This document shows positions 1-11,344 of a stretch of 64,000 nucleotides of DNA, piece by piece. Source of the stretch: Agrocybe praecox (lineage: Eukaryota > Basidiomycota > Agaricomycetes > Agaricales > Agrocybaceae); the NCBI GenBank assembly GCA_964017145.1, contig OZ024852.1, positions 1,675,945 to 1,739,944 of the forward strand, given 5' to 3'. The position numbers were made by a program, and so were the translations under genes. Numbering within the stretch: position 1 is the stretch's first letter; each line of letters starts with the position of its first letter. The notes under the pieces are model-generated. The model was not told the origin of the DNA. It saw nothing but the letters and a program-made list of their open reading frames with translations, and made no database searches.

Positions 1-243
1 TAGCTAATGCGGTATTCTGTCAGCCAGCCACCTGCTTCGTATTTGCGTGAGTTGTACTTCTTTCTTTTCAAGGACACGTCTTATTTCATGTACCGTAGGG
101 ATAAGAATTGCACTCTCGGACCCAGCATTCCTATACCTGTCATGGTTCCCATTCCCATCGACTTCCTCAACGCAGCAGACTCTGTCGAGTTGCTTGGCCA
201 AAGCGCGTATTGCTCCCCGAACACGCTTCCTCGCATCCTCTGA
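1..243 (+). CDS. SSP-1: small secreted six-cysteine protein, 3' part only
   Basis: This is the end of a gene cut off by the left window edge. Exon 2 ends at 46 with the family motif FCQPATCFVF. A 52-nt GT-AG intron spans 47-98, and the last exon runs 99-243. The last exon encodes the family pattern: an early Cys, a PIPV/VPIP stretch, NAAD, then AYC-x-PNTLPRIL and stop. Motif spacing and intron phase 2 match SSP-3 and SSP-8. The signal peptide and exon 1 lie outside the window. Function is unknown; I do not recognise a named family. Confidence 0.75.
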
Positions 244-996
244 TACATGAAAAAAAGAAGACCAAACATTGGCTTCCGGTCGATTTCAAACTGTAATAAA
301 TATATCGGCCGTCCGTTCCGTTTATCGTAATATAATCTTTGAAAAGCCTTACCAGCAGCTGACCCCTCAGTATACGAACCCAGTGACTTAGTCATGACAA
401 TGGCGCTTATTTTCTTGAACTTCGTGCATAGTACATACATGGGCGCCAATCATTAATTCTATCGCCAATTTTACTATAAATGTAGACTTGGCCACTTAAA
501 CATCTTAGCCAGACTGACTTCTCTCATTTTTCTTACCCGTGCACGTGCATATTATTTTATTGACCGGAGAATGAAGACTTCTAGTACATAGAATCGTACT
601 AGTGGTGACTAGTGCATGTGCACTGACATGATTCCATCAGGATGATTGAAACTCAGAACGCCTACAACTTGACACGGAGTCTATTAATTATTTTATCCTG
701 GTATACTGGCCATCCATATATTCGCTCATTATTCGCCTCTGAGGAATGCCTAACTATGTATAGTATTATTATCGTCTTCAGTTCACATACTATTGTTTAA
801 TTTCGCTCTTATTGAAGCTGATCGATGATATCTGCAAGAGTCAATATATTTTAGAACCTTTTCCGAATTCATAATTCCCCTTGTCTATCAAAGTCGCTAA
901 ACAGCAATTCAATCGAGAGTTACGAGTATAAAATAAAGCCCCATTTTTTGAGGAGCAAAACAGCGAACCCTCTGGTTTCTTCCTGGCACCGCATTA
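244..996. other. Intergenic region before SSP-2
   Basis: This is AT-rich DNA with no convincing gene. It holds the 3' flank of SSP-1 and the promoter of SSP-2, including a TATA-like box at 927-934. Confidence 0.6.
927..934 (+). promoter_or_regulatory. TATA box of SSP-2
   Basis: TATAAAAT lies 63 nt upstream of the SSP-2 ATG. Other family members have TATAAAAC at a comparable place (2385, 8933, 10559, 14905 and 26760), which supports a shared core promoter. Confidence 0.5.
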
Positions 997-1555
997 ATGG
1001 CTTTCATCACCAAGCTAACCAGTGCTCTCGTTGTGGCGATTGCCTTCACCTGTGCTGCATCCGTGGCTATTCCTGACGGCATTGAAAACGTCAACCTCGA
1101 TACCAGCGCGCAATCCGAAATCTGTAAAACTGCAGGTCCCGACATTGTACGCCCCTTTTCCTCTTCCTTTATCGTTATTTTGGTTAACGAGTTAACAAAT
1201 TTTAGGCTGGCGTTGTCCGCTATGGGAACGAGGCACCTAAAGCCTTTCAATTTGGCGAATGTGTACCGGCTATGGAAGGTCATACGCTCGCTGACGGTTT
1301 ATATTTTTGCCAGCCAGCTGCATGCTACACTTTTTCGTAAGTCACACATACACGTTGTAATCTTTATATCATATATTTTAGAGACAACCACGCTCATCTT
1401 TTGTTCTTTGCATCTCGTACTACAGGGACAGCAAGTGTAAAAACAAATCCCTTGATGGTCTTCCATACCCCATACCAATAAGATCTTTATACGTTCCCAA
1501 CGCATTAGATTTTGCTCAATTAATCGCTGAGAGCACGAGCTGCAATAGGCTTTGA
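997..1555 (+). CDS. SSP-2: small secreted six-cysteine protein
   Basis: Three exons: 997-1146, 1206-1336 and 1426-1555, giving 136 aa. The introns are 59 and 89 nt, in phases 0 and 2. Residues 1-22 form a signal peptide with the family sequence AFTCAAS near its end. Six Cys are expected in the mature protein: ICKTAGPD in exon 1; FGEC, FCQPAAC in exon 2 (three Cys); and one early and one late Cys in exon 3. The motif RYGxExPKAFxFGEC is shared with SSP-4 to SSP-7. Exon 3 is 130 nt rather than 139, and it ends in SCNRL instead of YCxP. Family and function are not recognised; a secreted, disulfide-bonded protein is inferred. Confidence 0.8.
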
Positions 1556-2481
1556 CCAGCGAACAAAAACCAAGTAGTTTCTTATGACTGCTGCTTGCAG
1601 CAAGTTCAAGTTTCAACGTACTTAGTTAACTTAGAGCATTGCTGTAATTACTGGTAACCTGACAGGTGACCAATAGAGTTGCTTTTGCCAGCACTGAAAG
1701 ATTTGAAGTGGATGAATAAATTGATGCCGCACATGCCGCACTCGTCGGTCGCAGTTGGCATCAAAAAAAATTGAAACCCCGAATTAGACATAACGACCTT
1801 GACGTTCAAAGAGCAGCCCACTGCAATGAATGACTTTGAGGGATGTAAGACCTGACCTGGACTATCAGTCTCTTACTATCCATGATTACCTGTGGCATAT
1901 CCGTAATATCTTTAAACTGTCCATCACGGCCCATTCATTCTATCTGGATTCTGCGCTGAGGTTTAGGGAACCAGCACTCTCACCGTGTTTTGACAAATAT
2001 AGTTAGTATCTCCAACCAACGTACTTCGAAAAATTCGCAGAGAACAAGAGAAGAGCAAACGACATTCAATCTTTAGTATATGTCTTATGTTTTGCCGCTT
2101 CAACGGCAGCCACTTATTAATCTTTGCAAGGTTTCTTACGCGACACATCGCACTGCGTTGTTCAAGTTTCCTCGTTTTCCAGCTCTCATTATAGCTCGTC
2201 AATTTCACTTCTGGGTCTATTCCATCGACCGGTTGAATTTTTATCGAGAGAAGGCTTTAATCTTTAGACTCTAGCATGCGATGTTATGGCATGTAACGAA
2301 CACAAGTTCTCTTTTTATAGATAATAACACGATACACGCCCAAACAAGCGGAAAAATAGAATTTCCAGCCTAGATAACTTTGCGTATAAAACGGGTACAG
2401 TTTCTGGATGTTGGATTCAGAAAAAAAATCGAACCACTGCTCGAAGTTCAAGATCCCTCCTCTACACCAGCGCCTTCAAAA
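1556..2481. other. Intergenic region between SSP-2 and SSP-3
   Basis: No coding exon is supported. The right end carries the SSP-3 promoter. Confidence 0.55.
2385..2392 (+). promoter_or_regulatory. TATA box of SSP-3
   Basis: TATAAAACGGG lies about 90 nt before the ATG at 2482. The same TATAAAACGRG string and the same ~90-nt spacing occur at SSP-8 on the other strand. Confidence 0.55.
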
Positions 2482-3064
2482 ATGATATTTCCTACCAAAT
2501 TTTCCGCCTTGATCATCTTTGCCATGGGATTCACCTGCATCGCGGCTCAAATTGCCCCCATCGTCGGGTTTGACCCCGTCAAAGACGCTGCAGAATACGA
2601 AGCCTGTAGGGCTGCCAACCCTGCGACTACTGTACGTGACCTACTCATAAACTTGTGACGATGATGAAGTTCGTCTCCGTAAGATTTTCTAAATACTGAT
2701 TCTCAATCCTCCCGGCTTTCACATAGTATGGCGCAATTCGCTACGGCACCGATGGGCCTCCTCAGGCGCTCGAATACTTCCAATGCTTCACGACCCGTAC
2801 AGACGCTGGCATCATCGACAACGTGGTATTCTGCCAACCAGGCACTTGCTATGTATTCTCGTAAGTCATCGTACATCATCATGATATTGCTATCTCTTTC
2901 CTGACCAACCTACTATCAACTCCAGGGACCCTCATTGCAAAGAGCCAATTGTTCCTATCCCCTTCGACATACCCGCCTCGATCACCGTTCCCAACGCGGC
3001 CGATTTTTCCGAGTTGATCGTGCACAGCGCGTACTGTGGTCCAAATACACTTCCTCGCATCTGA
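2482..3064 (+). CDS. SSP-3: small secreted six-cysteine protein
   Basis: Exons 2482-2631, 2727-2860 and 2926-3064 give 140 aa. The introns are 95 and 65 nt, in phases 0 and 2. A signal peptide (residues 1 to about 22) ends near FTCIAAQ. Exon 1 ends in EACRAANPATT. Exon 2 contains RYGTDGPP, EYFQCF and FCQPGTCYVFS. Exon 3 contains VPNAADFSEL, HSAYCGPNTLPRI and stop. Six Cys remain in the mature part. The closest relative in the window is SSP-8, with nearly the same protein and identical exon 2 and exon 3 lengths (134 and 139 nt). I start at 2482 because the signal peptide begins there and the TATA box sits upstream. Function is unknown. Confidence 0.82.
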
Positions 3065-3869
3065 CGAGAAATATGGCATATCATCTAATCTTGTGGACAC
3101 CCGACACCGTATACACACATATACCCATAGTATTGCTTAGTTTGTATCCATGTTAGCTCCTAAAATTGTGTTCTCATATGATCCGGTGTATCAACGACAC
3201 TTCATGACTCGGAAGCAAATAAGCGCCCAAAACAATATTCAACAATGGTTGACAACAACAGGCCATAAACCAAAAAAAGACACTATGTGACAAACAAAGA
3301 AAAAAGAATACTATGTAATAGGGTAGTAATGGTATCCTCTCTATATAAAACAAACACAAAAAGTCCAAATAACCCTTTTTTATCAATACTGACACTAAAA
3401 CCTAAATGTAGGATGTATGTATATACGTACCAAAGAGCCATGCCTACCAACAAACTAGTAGTCCATGAACCAAAAAAAACCTCGCGTATAAGTACGTGAT
3501 AAGGTTATCCCGAAAACACGAAAAAGAAGGCGTGTACTTGTGTGTACGTATGAATCGTAATATGATGTGATGTACCAAATGGACTGGCTGAGTACTTTGA
3601 GTTCAAGGGTGGGGGGATGTCATAAATAAGATCGTTAATGGTGGGAGGGGAGGACAATCAAAGTAACAAGCCAGGGAATGAACGGTGAGATATAGAGACG
3701 GACAGATGAGCCAATAATGATGCATCATCATGCGCCTAGTGCGTGTACATACCCTTTTGCATATATACATACACACCGTACGCACACATGTATGTGACCG
3801 CACGGGCACGGACAATCATCATCTTCCTCGTCGTCGAGTAACCGTCAAATCAAATCAGATCAAATCAGA
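3065..3869. other. Intergenic region between SSP-3 and chitin deacetylase
   Basis: Convergent 3' flanks of SSP-3 and the deacetylase. No gene is supported. A short CAAATCAGAT tandem repeat abuts the deacetylase stop at about 3846-3871. Confidence 0.55.
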
Positions 3870-6012
3870 TCATAGTAAGAGGCCCATAACGGCAAACCCA
3901 ACGGCAGCCAACGAGCCTCCAACAAGGTGCATCGGGATAGCATTAACAAACGCGGCGGAATTTCCAGTACCACTGCCGCTCGTAGTATCAGCGGCAGTGG
4001 AACCACCATCTCCAGGTTTAGTGTCGACGGTACCATCGCCACTAACATCAATACCACCACCAGTGGTCGTGTTGCGGAAGGGGAAAGTGGTGTTCTGGTT
4101 GGTTTCTAGGTAAAGGTTACCAGCGGAGAATTTTTGGCATTCTCCGATAGATTTCAGCTGCGGGAGACAAGTAAGCAAAGGTGCACATGTATCTAGGAAT
4201 ATATCAGGGGTACGTACGTCAAACTTGGGGTTGTGTGTGAGGGCCGCGTTCAAGGTGTATCCAACAGCAAGGTCAACGGTCACCTCAAACAAATCATGCT
4301 GCAAAACAATGAAACCGGTGTTCAATTGAGAAGAAGCTTGATCCAAGATAGTTTCAAAGGTGTTGAAAGAGTCGGAACCGTTGACAGTTCCGCCTGCAAC
4401 TTTCCAGTCTGCGGTGAAAGGACAATGAGACGCATAAATCTCCTAGTTAGCTTAAACACTCACCGTTGGTATCGAACTTGTTTCCGGCAGGAGTCGAGGT
4501 CCACATGATGGGAACCATTCCCATAGCCAAGGAGATAGCACGGACACGGTCATCTGGAGACGAGATGTCAACCATGCGATTCTTGACGGAGAAAATACGC
4601 GCGACTTACCGATATCACCCCAGGGAGGACGCATAGTGGTGGGGGTGACACCAAGCACGGTCTTGATGGCTTTGCGAGTCCAGCCCAACTCGGCAACGAT
4701 TTCGATATTTGTCATCGATGTGAGAGGCTAGGTTGAGTCGAGGGATAGTAGAGTGCCCATGAGAATCATCCAATCCAAATGTGACAAGAAAAAAAAGGCA
4801 GACCTTGCTGTGCGACCAGGTATGAACACTGATTTCATGGCCAAGCATATATTCTTCGACGAGCAATGCAGGTCTTTGGATGACACGGGAACCGACAACG
4901 AAGAAAGTAGCCGATATATCCTTCTCTTGAAGGAAATTGAGGACATATCTAGTAACAAGAATAAGATTGGGTGTGAAGGAACAATCAGTCTATCTTACTG
5001 GGCTAAAAGAGATAAGTAAATCAGTAATCAGAATCAGGGTGTGTAATAATAACCAACTCACTGTAATCAGACGGGCCATCATCGAAACTATTTCATCAAA
5101 TTTAGGGTTTAGAATCAACCGAATAATGTATGTTAATTACTGACCTAACACCCCATGTATATTTGTCAGGACATGCAACAATATCTGCGGATGGGTTGTG
5201 AAGCAGAAACGCATAAAGAACGCTGAGGGGACATACCTGTATCACGAGTGTAACCACCACAAGTCCACCAACCACGGTTGGCAGCGTCTGCGGATGCAGC
5301 TGGGTCCCCTCCACAAGAACCATCAACAGTAGGGGCAAGGTTAGGGATAGTGTGGCCATCGAGCTCCTTCATCCATTGGGCAACCTCGGGGGAGGCTTAA
5401 AGACAGGTTGAATATGCATTCAGTTGAAAGCATAAAAAGCTACGTACTGGTGTCGGGAACATGGTCGGGAATAGGCCATGCAGAAGGGTTAAGAACAACT
5501 ATGATGCTGTCGTCAGGCTGACAGGTAGAACAAGATTGTCACTTAGACGTACATGCGGAAGGGAGAGGTGGGGCACCAGAGAGCGGAGGCTGAGCACCTG
5601 CAGCATATGTTGTTGCTGGACCTAAAGTTGACCGTGTAGGCATACCCGAGCTGATAACGGTGAGAGGAGGTATTCCTGTGAATGTGGCGGGGGGCGGGGG
5701 ACCTGTGACCACCGGGGGTGCCAGGGTTGTGCTGCTTGAGGCGACAGCTGAGGTGACAACTGGAGCGCCCGGCGGGGTGACGACTGGAGCATTAGAGGTA
5801 GTGGCAACCCTATTAGAAGTGAGGGGAGAAGAAACTACAGGAGGCGCTGGGGAAGAGGACGACGAAGAAACAGAAGGCGCTAGGGGAACAGTGGACGCCC
5901 CGCTTGGAGCAGACACGACGGTTTGTCGTTTAGCAAGGTGTCTGGGGTTAATCTTCTCTCCATTAGCAGCGACGGCGAGGAGAGAAAGGGCGAGGAGAGC
6001 GCATAACTTCAT
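3870..6012 (-). CDS. Chitin deacetylase (CE4 polysaccharide deacetylase), GPI-type
   Basis: It hydrolyses N-acetyl groups of chitin to chitosan at the cell surface or wall. The start at 6012 gives a signal peptide (MKLCALLALSLLAVAANG). Then comes a long Ser/Thr/Pro/Ala-rich, probably O-glycosylated segment to about residue 150, all in exon 1 (5553-6012). The catalytic domain follows over several short exons. Visible CE4 motifs are motif 1 SFDDGPSDY (metal Asp), motif 2 SVHTWSHS (two metal His), and motif 3 RPPWGD. The C-terminus is a Ser/Thr/Gly-rich stretch followed by a hydrophobic tail ending MGLLL, typical of a GPI signal. The first intron is best read with its acceptor before TTGTTCTTAACC, which joins ...PSA to ...VLNPSAWP. 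It sits between the two main SSP arrays. Confidence 0.9.
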
Positions 6013-7019
6013 TTTAAACGAGGGTGGTCTGCGACGACAAAGCGCGCGCAAAAACAAACAGAAAGAAAATAAAAGAAAGAAGAGAGGGTATGTACAATTA
6101 AATCCAACAGAGCCATCCACCATTTCATCCCGTGCCAAGGCCCTCCCCTTGATTATTCCCACGACCTTCCATCACCATCTTCTCATGTCATCTTTTCAGC
6201 GCCCAACCTTTATAATCCATACTCTTTGTCCTCGTTCAACAGCTGGCAATCTGCCCAGTCATGTCAGTCTATACATACTCAAAGCAAAATTGGCGGTCTC
6301 TTCTCACTGCTGGCCAGCTGCACTACTCTTCGTCCCAACCGGCCAGCAAGTACAATGGTGACTGGAAACTCGAATTCAGCGAAATTCTACCTTTTTTCTC
6401 TGACACGGCCTCGAAAGTCCGCGTCTGCCCGCTTTTACCCTGACTTGCACACGACACACGCGCAGGGACTTGTGGCGTTGGGAATAAAATGTGTCAAAAG
6501 GCATGCTTTTTGATGATGTTCAAGGTGGTGATGATCGACGCGAGATCATCGGCCAATAGAAATGATCTATTTACAAAGAGAGGCATTTTACGGGGAGCGA
6601 TACGATAACCCAAATCACAGAATCGATGGCTGGACGAGACTGCAAAGGTGGTGGTTAGTGGCCTCATGTCCGTTCGGGATGCCATAAAGGTTCATAACAT
6701 CGGTGAATACTCCGTGCATACGTACACGCTTACATGATTGATATACACTGTCAATCTCGACATGATGGCGGGATGGTTGTATAATTGCTCTTCAGAGACG
6801 AAAAAAAGGACTGTCATCGTCAGAAGTGTTCTATGGTATCGGGAGGGCCTGGAATAAGTGCAAGTGCCGTAACGCAATGCTCCGTACTTGCTGAAAATTT
6901 AAATTTTTTCGCTTGTTATTCCTCTCCATAAATGCAGGCATAGCTCATCCAAAGCGAAGGAACAAATTGGCAGACGATCCACAAATCTTTTGCTATTCTT
7001 TCATCCGTCAGCGATGCCA
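6013..7019. other. Promoter and intergenic DNA upstream of the deacetylase
   Basis: No gene is supported. The part next to 6012 is the likely deacetylase promoter. Open frames here on the + strand are antisense to its low-complexity exon 1 or are short and featureless. Confidence 0.5.
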
Positions 7020-7427
7020 AGGTTTGCTAAGCGTAGTACATACGAACTTGGTCCTCTACCGGAGTTCAAAGCCGTAAGATTCGGAGCTCGGATCCAATTA
7101 TTGCACCGCTTGATCCGGCAGCTTGATCCGGCATATACACGGCGCGCACCTTGGCCTCGATCGATGAAATTAGCGCCCAGAAGTTAGATCAAGTTCAAGA
7201 ATCAAGCAAAAAACGCAACACAGAAATCAAACAGCCAAAAATAAATAAATTGGGGGGTAAACCCCCAACTTCAATATAATATATAACCTATAACACAACG
7301 TCCGACGTGTCCACTACTACTCTGTAAACGTAAACACTGTGACTAGAATATACTACTAGTAAACTACGTAGCGAGCCAAAGTTAATAGCATCCGACAGGG
7401 TATAGACGTTTAACTAGGGGCTACACT

Positions 7428-8772
7428 TCAAAGTTGAAGGTGGTATGGCTGGCAGTAAGCGCCCTGGCCAACCAATTGCGCTATATCTAGGGTATTGGGT
7501 ACCCCGACCGACCCGATGGGTACGGGTACGGGAGCACCAACTGCGATCCGCTGGCACTGGTTATCGCTGTCAGGTTGAAATGAAATAAAAGTAGAAGTCG
7601 AGATGAGTTCGAAGGAAAATCAATGAAATGAAACGAGAGCCCACTTACGAAAAGGTATAGCAAGTGACTGGTTTACAAAGGTAAATGTAGTCCATGAGCG
7701 TCTTGTCGACGAGCTTGAAGCATTCGCCATATTTAAAAGCTTGGGGATGTTCTTGGCCGGCGTAGCTAGTGTTGCCACGGCTTGACTCCGAACCGCGAGT
7801 TGCCGGAGTCGAGTCGAAAATAAGTCGAGTCGAGTCGAGTCGAGTTGCCGATTAGTTGGAGTCGTCGACTAACTCCAATGCGGTTAGCGTCAACTTCGAC
7901 TCAAGCCGGTTTGAGCCGTCAACGGCATTCCATTTTAGGAGCCATATATTATGCATGCTCATCTCAGCCATTTTGAATACTGGGAGAAGTACAGAATGTT
8001 TTAACATACTTCAAATTATTTTGGAAGTGATATATTTGCTCCAAGTCAGGAAGGAAATCACGCTGGACTTTGAACATTTGAATGTCGGACTCATTTAAAA
8101 ATAGCCGTACATATTCGTTAGCGGTGCCGCGATTATTTTAGGCTAATCGGACTTGGCTGAGTTTCAACTCATTTAAATACAGAATACTCTAGAATATTTG
8201 GTGTTTTTCAATCCACATATGCTCGCAAAGCGTTTGAACTTGATAAATGAAATTCTACGCCCTTAATTTGGCCTTCATAATAGTTTTTGAGTGCAACAAA
8301 AAAAGTTAAAGTGAATTTTCCGCTTGTTTTTCCTTCTGGTAATCGCTACAAAGGCCAAGTCGTCGGTTAAACCGACTCGGAGTCGCAAGCCGAGTAAGTT
8401 AGTCACGGATAGGCGACTCGGTTTCGGCATAAAGTCGAGTCGCTTCCTAAGTCGGCTTAGACTGACCGTAACCGAGCGGAGTCAAACCGTGGCAACACTA
8501 GGCGTAGCGGATGACCCCAAACTGTAGAAGAAAAAGGGAAGAGTGAGTGATTGCTGATCCCACTCAATGCAGAAGAAAAAAAGAAGAGAACGCACAACGT
8601 CAGGGCCTACAGTCTTACACATCTCGGCTGCCTCGCTGAAATCGATCTTGGTGTATCCACTGGTAGGAAGGGTAGGCACGCCAGGAAGGTCTGGGAAGGT
8701 AGGCAAAGAAGCAACGCAGGTGAAGGCTGCTGCAGAGACGATGAGGCTGGTAAGTTTGTTGAAGACAGCCAT
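7428..8772 (-). pseudogene. SSP-4: SSP gene split by a hAT-type MITE
   Basis: Exon 1 is 8596-8772 (177 nt; signal peptide, then AEMCKTVGPDV). Exon 2 is cut in two pieces, 8509-8521 and 7649-7766. Exon 3 is 7428-7566 (139 nt) and ends in AYCQPYHLQL and stop. Between the exon 2 pieces lies a 734-bp element plus one copy of an 8-bp target duplication. Leaving those out, exon 2 is exactly 131 nt, the same as in SSP-2 and SSP-5, and stays open. The gene was therefore intact until the insertion. With the element present, exon 2 hits stop codons. Splicing out of the element is possible in principle but I see no good evidence for it. Confidence 0.85.
7767..8500. mobile_element. Non-autonomous hAT-type MITE
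   Basis: A 734-bp insertion inside exon 2 of SSP-4. Both ends begin TAGTGTTGCCACGG and continue as an imperfect inverted repeat of about 24 bp (TTGACTCCG on both sides). It is flanked by perfect 8-bp direct repeats GGCGTAGC at 7759-7766 and 8501-8508. An 8-bp duplication with TAGTG-type ends is the hallmark of the hAT superfamily. No transposase frame is present. The interior is rich in GAGTC/GACTC, including a tandem (GTCGA)n-like run at about 7822-7846. Confidence 0.9.
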
Positions 8773-8932
8773 TATTGTTGTTGGACTCGGGACGGAAGAG
8801 GAGAGAGTAAAGACTGTAAAATGTTAGGCACAAAGGAGAGGACTGGTTGATTTAATCTGAGCTGAGGCTGATCTGAAGACGAAACGATTCCAATGCTGGG
8901 TTCGTTATCCTCCCTCTCAAAATTTAAGTCTC

Positions 8933-8940
8933 GTTTTATA
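8933..8940 (-). promoter_or_regulatory. TATA box of SSP-4
   Basis: TATAAAACGAG reading on the - strand, about 160 nt before the SSP-4 ATG. The same box lies upstream of SSP-5 and SSP-6. Confidence 0.5.
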
Positions 8941-9817
8941 GGTAAATGTCGTCTCGAACCAAATGCTTATTTTGGTGTAGTGGGGGCACATTTCTTCATA
9001 GTATAATCGGTAGCCGCTGACGGACAGCGAATAAGAGTATGCTTATTCACGACTTGGCCTCTACACCATTGATCAGCGCTAAAGAGTGGAATAAAAGTCA
9101 CATTAGTACGAGAACCGGAGACAAGGAAAACAACTTACATAGATTCACTATTGTCCAGCGGCGAGTGAGCCGAGTAACATATCTAAGCACCAAAGTTAGG
9201 CCATTAGAATGTTGATGCTGATAGCACTGAACAAAAATGTACCATTGAATTTTCATCCAACGTTAATGCTCAGCGCTCATCTTTTGAACCTTCCCAAGGA
9301 AGTTATACATAATTTTATGCTAGTGACAATTGGCGCTTCGTTAGGCGAGTTGTCAGTTCATGATTAACTGAAAAAGAACACAGATGATAATTTTACATGA
9401 CTATAATGTAAGGAAAAGAAATTTCCGATACGGCATATCATAGATAATCATACAGTGGGTTTGAACTTTGAACTCTTGTAAGATTCGGGGCTCGGATCCA
9501 ATTATCGCACCGCTTGATCCGGTATGTACACACCGCGTGCACCGTGGCCTCGATCGATCGATGAAATTAGCGCCCAGAAGTTGGATCAGTTCAAGAATCA
9601 AGCAAAAACGTGACGCATACAGAAATCAAACAGCCAAAAAATTGGGCGCAAAACCCCCAACTTTAATATAATATATATAAAACAACATATAACACAACGT
9701 CCGAGGTGTCTACTACTCCGTAAACGTAGACACCGTAACTGGGATATACTAAACTACGTAGCGAGCCAAAGTTAATAGCATCTGACAGGGTATAGGCGTT
9801 TAACTAGGTGCTACACT

Positions 9818-10406
9818 TCAAAGCTGAAGATGGTAGGGCTGGCAGTAAGCACTCTGGCCAACCAATTGATCTATATCTAAGACAATGGGTATCCCGAATG
9901 ACCCGACGGGTATAGGGATGGGAACACCAAGTGCGGTCTGCTCGCACTGGCCATCGCTGCCAAGTTGAAATGAAATAAAGTAGAAGTTGAGTCGGGATTA
10001 GAAAATCAAGGAGAGCCCACTTACGCAAAGACATGGCAGTTGCCTGGTTTACAAAAGTATACGTTGTCCAAGAGCATCTTGCCTTCTTCGTAAATGAAGC
10101 ATTCGCCATATTTAATAGCTTGGGGCTGCTCTTCGCCGTAGCAGACGATCCCGAACTGTAGAAAAAAAATGCGAAGAGCGAGTGATTACTGAGCCCACTC
10201 AATGCAGAAGGAAAAAGAAGAGAACGCACAACGTCAGGGCCTGCAGTCTTACATATCTCGGCTGCCCTGCTGAAATCGATCTTGGTGTATCCACTGCCAG
10301 GAAGGGTAGGCAGGCCTGGAAGGCCCGGGAAGGTAGGCAAAGACGCAACACAGGTGAAAGCGGCTGCAGCGACGATGAGGCTGGTAAGTTTGTTGAAGAC
10401 GGCCAT
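9818..10406 (-). CDS. SSP-5: small secreted six-cysteine protein
   Basis: Exons 10230-10406, 10025-10155 and 9818-9956 (177, 131 and 139 nt) give 148 aa, with intron phases 0 and 2. The signal peptide ends near FTCVASLP, followed by a Pro/Gly-rich spacer (PTFPGLPGLPTLPGSG) before AEICKTAGPDV. Exon 2 carries CYGEEQPQ, KYGECF and YFCKPGNCHVFA. Exon 3 carries DGQC, PIPIPVG and SAYCQPYHLQL. An extra Cys replaces the usual Arg in RYG. This is the only undamaged member of the three-unit tandem array. Function is unknown; secretion is inferred from the signal peptide. Confidence 0.8.
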
Positions 10407-10558
10407 TTGGGCTTAGGACGGAAGAGTAGAGAGTAAAGATTGTAAAAGGTTGGGAACAAAGGAGAGGACTGGTTGACTTGAGCCAAGCTAAGGCTGATCT
10501 GAAGATGAAACGATTCCAATGCTGGGTTCGTTGTCCTCCCTCTCGAAAGTTGAGTCTC

Positions 10559-10566
10559 GTTTTATA
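10559..10566 (-). promoter_or_regulatory. TATA box of SSP-5
   Basis: TATAAAACGAG on the - strand, 153 nt before the ATG. SSP-6 has the same box at the same distance. Confidence 0.55.
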
Positions 10567-11344
10567 GGCTAATGTCGTCTCAAACCAAATGTTTATTGTG
10601 GTGTAGTGGTGCCATATTTCTTCAGAGTATAATCAGTACCCGCTGACGGACAGCGAATAGAAGTATGCTTATTCGCGACTAGGGCTCTACACCATTGGTC
10701 AGCGCTAAAGAGTGGGATGAAAGTTACATTAGCATGAGAACTGGAGACAAGGGAAGCACCTTACATAAATTGTAACTATTGTCCAGCGGCGAGTGAGGGG
10801 AGTAACAACTGAATCTAAACACCAAAGTGAGACCGTTAGAATATTGATGCTGAACAGGAATGTATGATTCATCTTTTAAACCTTCCCAAGAAACTTTATG
10901 CTAGTGATGATTGGTTCTTCGTTAGGCGAGTTGTCATTTGTATCATTAACTGAAAAAAGAACACAGATGATGATTTTACATGACTATAACGTAAGGAAAA
11001 GAACTACTACTAACTACTACTAATGCTTGAGAGAGGAAGAGCACGACAAGTCGGGGACGGAAAGCAACTGTAAAAAAAGAGATAGGTCAAAGCCATCAAA
11101 GGCGAACCAGTGATGCATTGAGGAACAAAGGATGAAAGTGAAGGGAGGGCGGAAACGAAAGAGCAATAATCATATACAACTACATTCATTACACCGAGAA
11201 CTTGGCGGGAGGAAGAAAGGGGATGACGAGAAAGCGATATCAGCCATGATAAAAAAGGTGAACATGACTCAAAAAGTTGGTTCCGATGCGGGAGAGGGAA
11301 GAAGTGGAAAATGAGGTAAAATTGACGGGAAAAAAACACATCAC

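Larger units (their letters stand above)
7020..9427. repeat. Duplicated SSP unit, copy 1
   Basis: This is the first of three copies of one block, each containing a 3' flank, an SSP gene and a shared upstream region. The 3' flank at 7060-7430 includes the text GATGAAATTAGCGCCCA(G/A)AAGTT and the run GCGAGCCAAAGTTAATAGCA, and recurs at about 9475-9820 and 13805-14140. The upstream part (about 8840-9410), with GCTGACGGACAGCGAAT and the TATA box, recurs at 10480-11005 and 14830-15360. Copy 1 is the most divergent and holds the MITE-split SSP-4. It lacks the Rho GEF 3' piece carried by copy 2. Confidence 0.8.

Noticed and set aside
5660..6361. Long + strand open frame of 233 codons
   Set aside because: It is antisense to the low-complexity first exon of the chitin deacetylase, with repetitive Thr/Glu/Gly composition and no homology that I recognise.
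7822..7846. GTCGA tandem run as a possible satellite
   Set aside because: It is explained as the interior of the hAT-type MITE.
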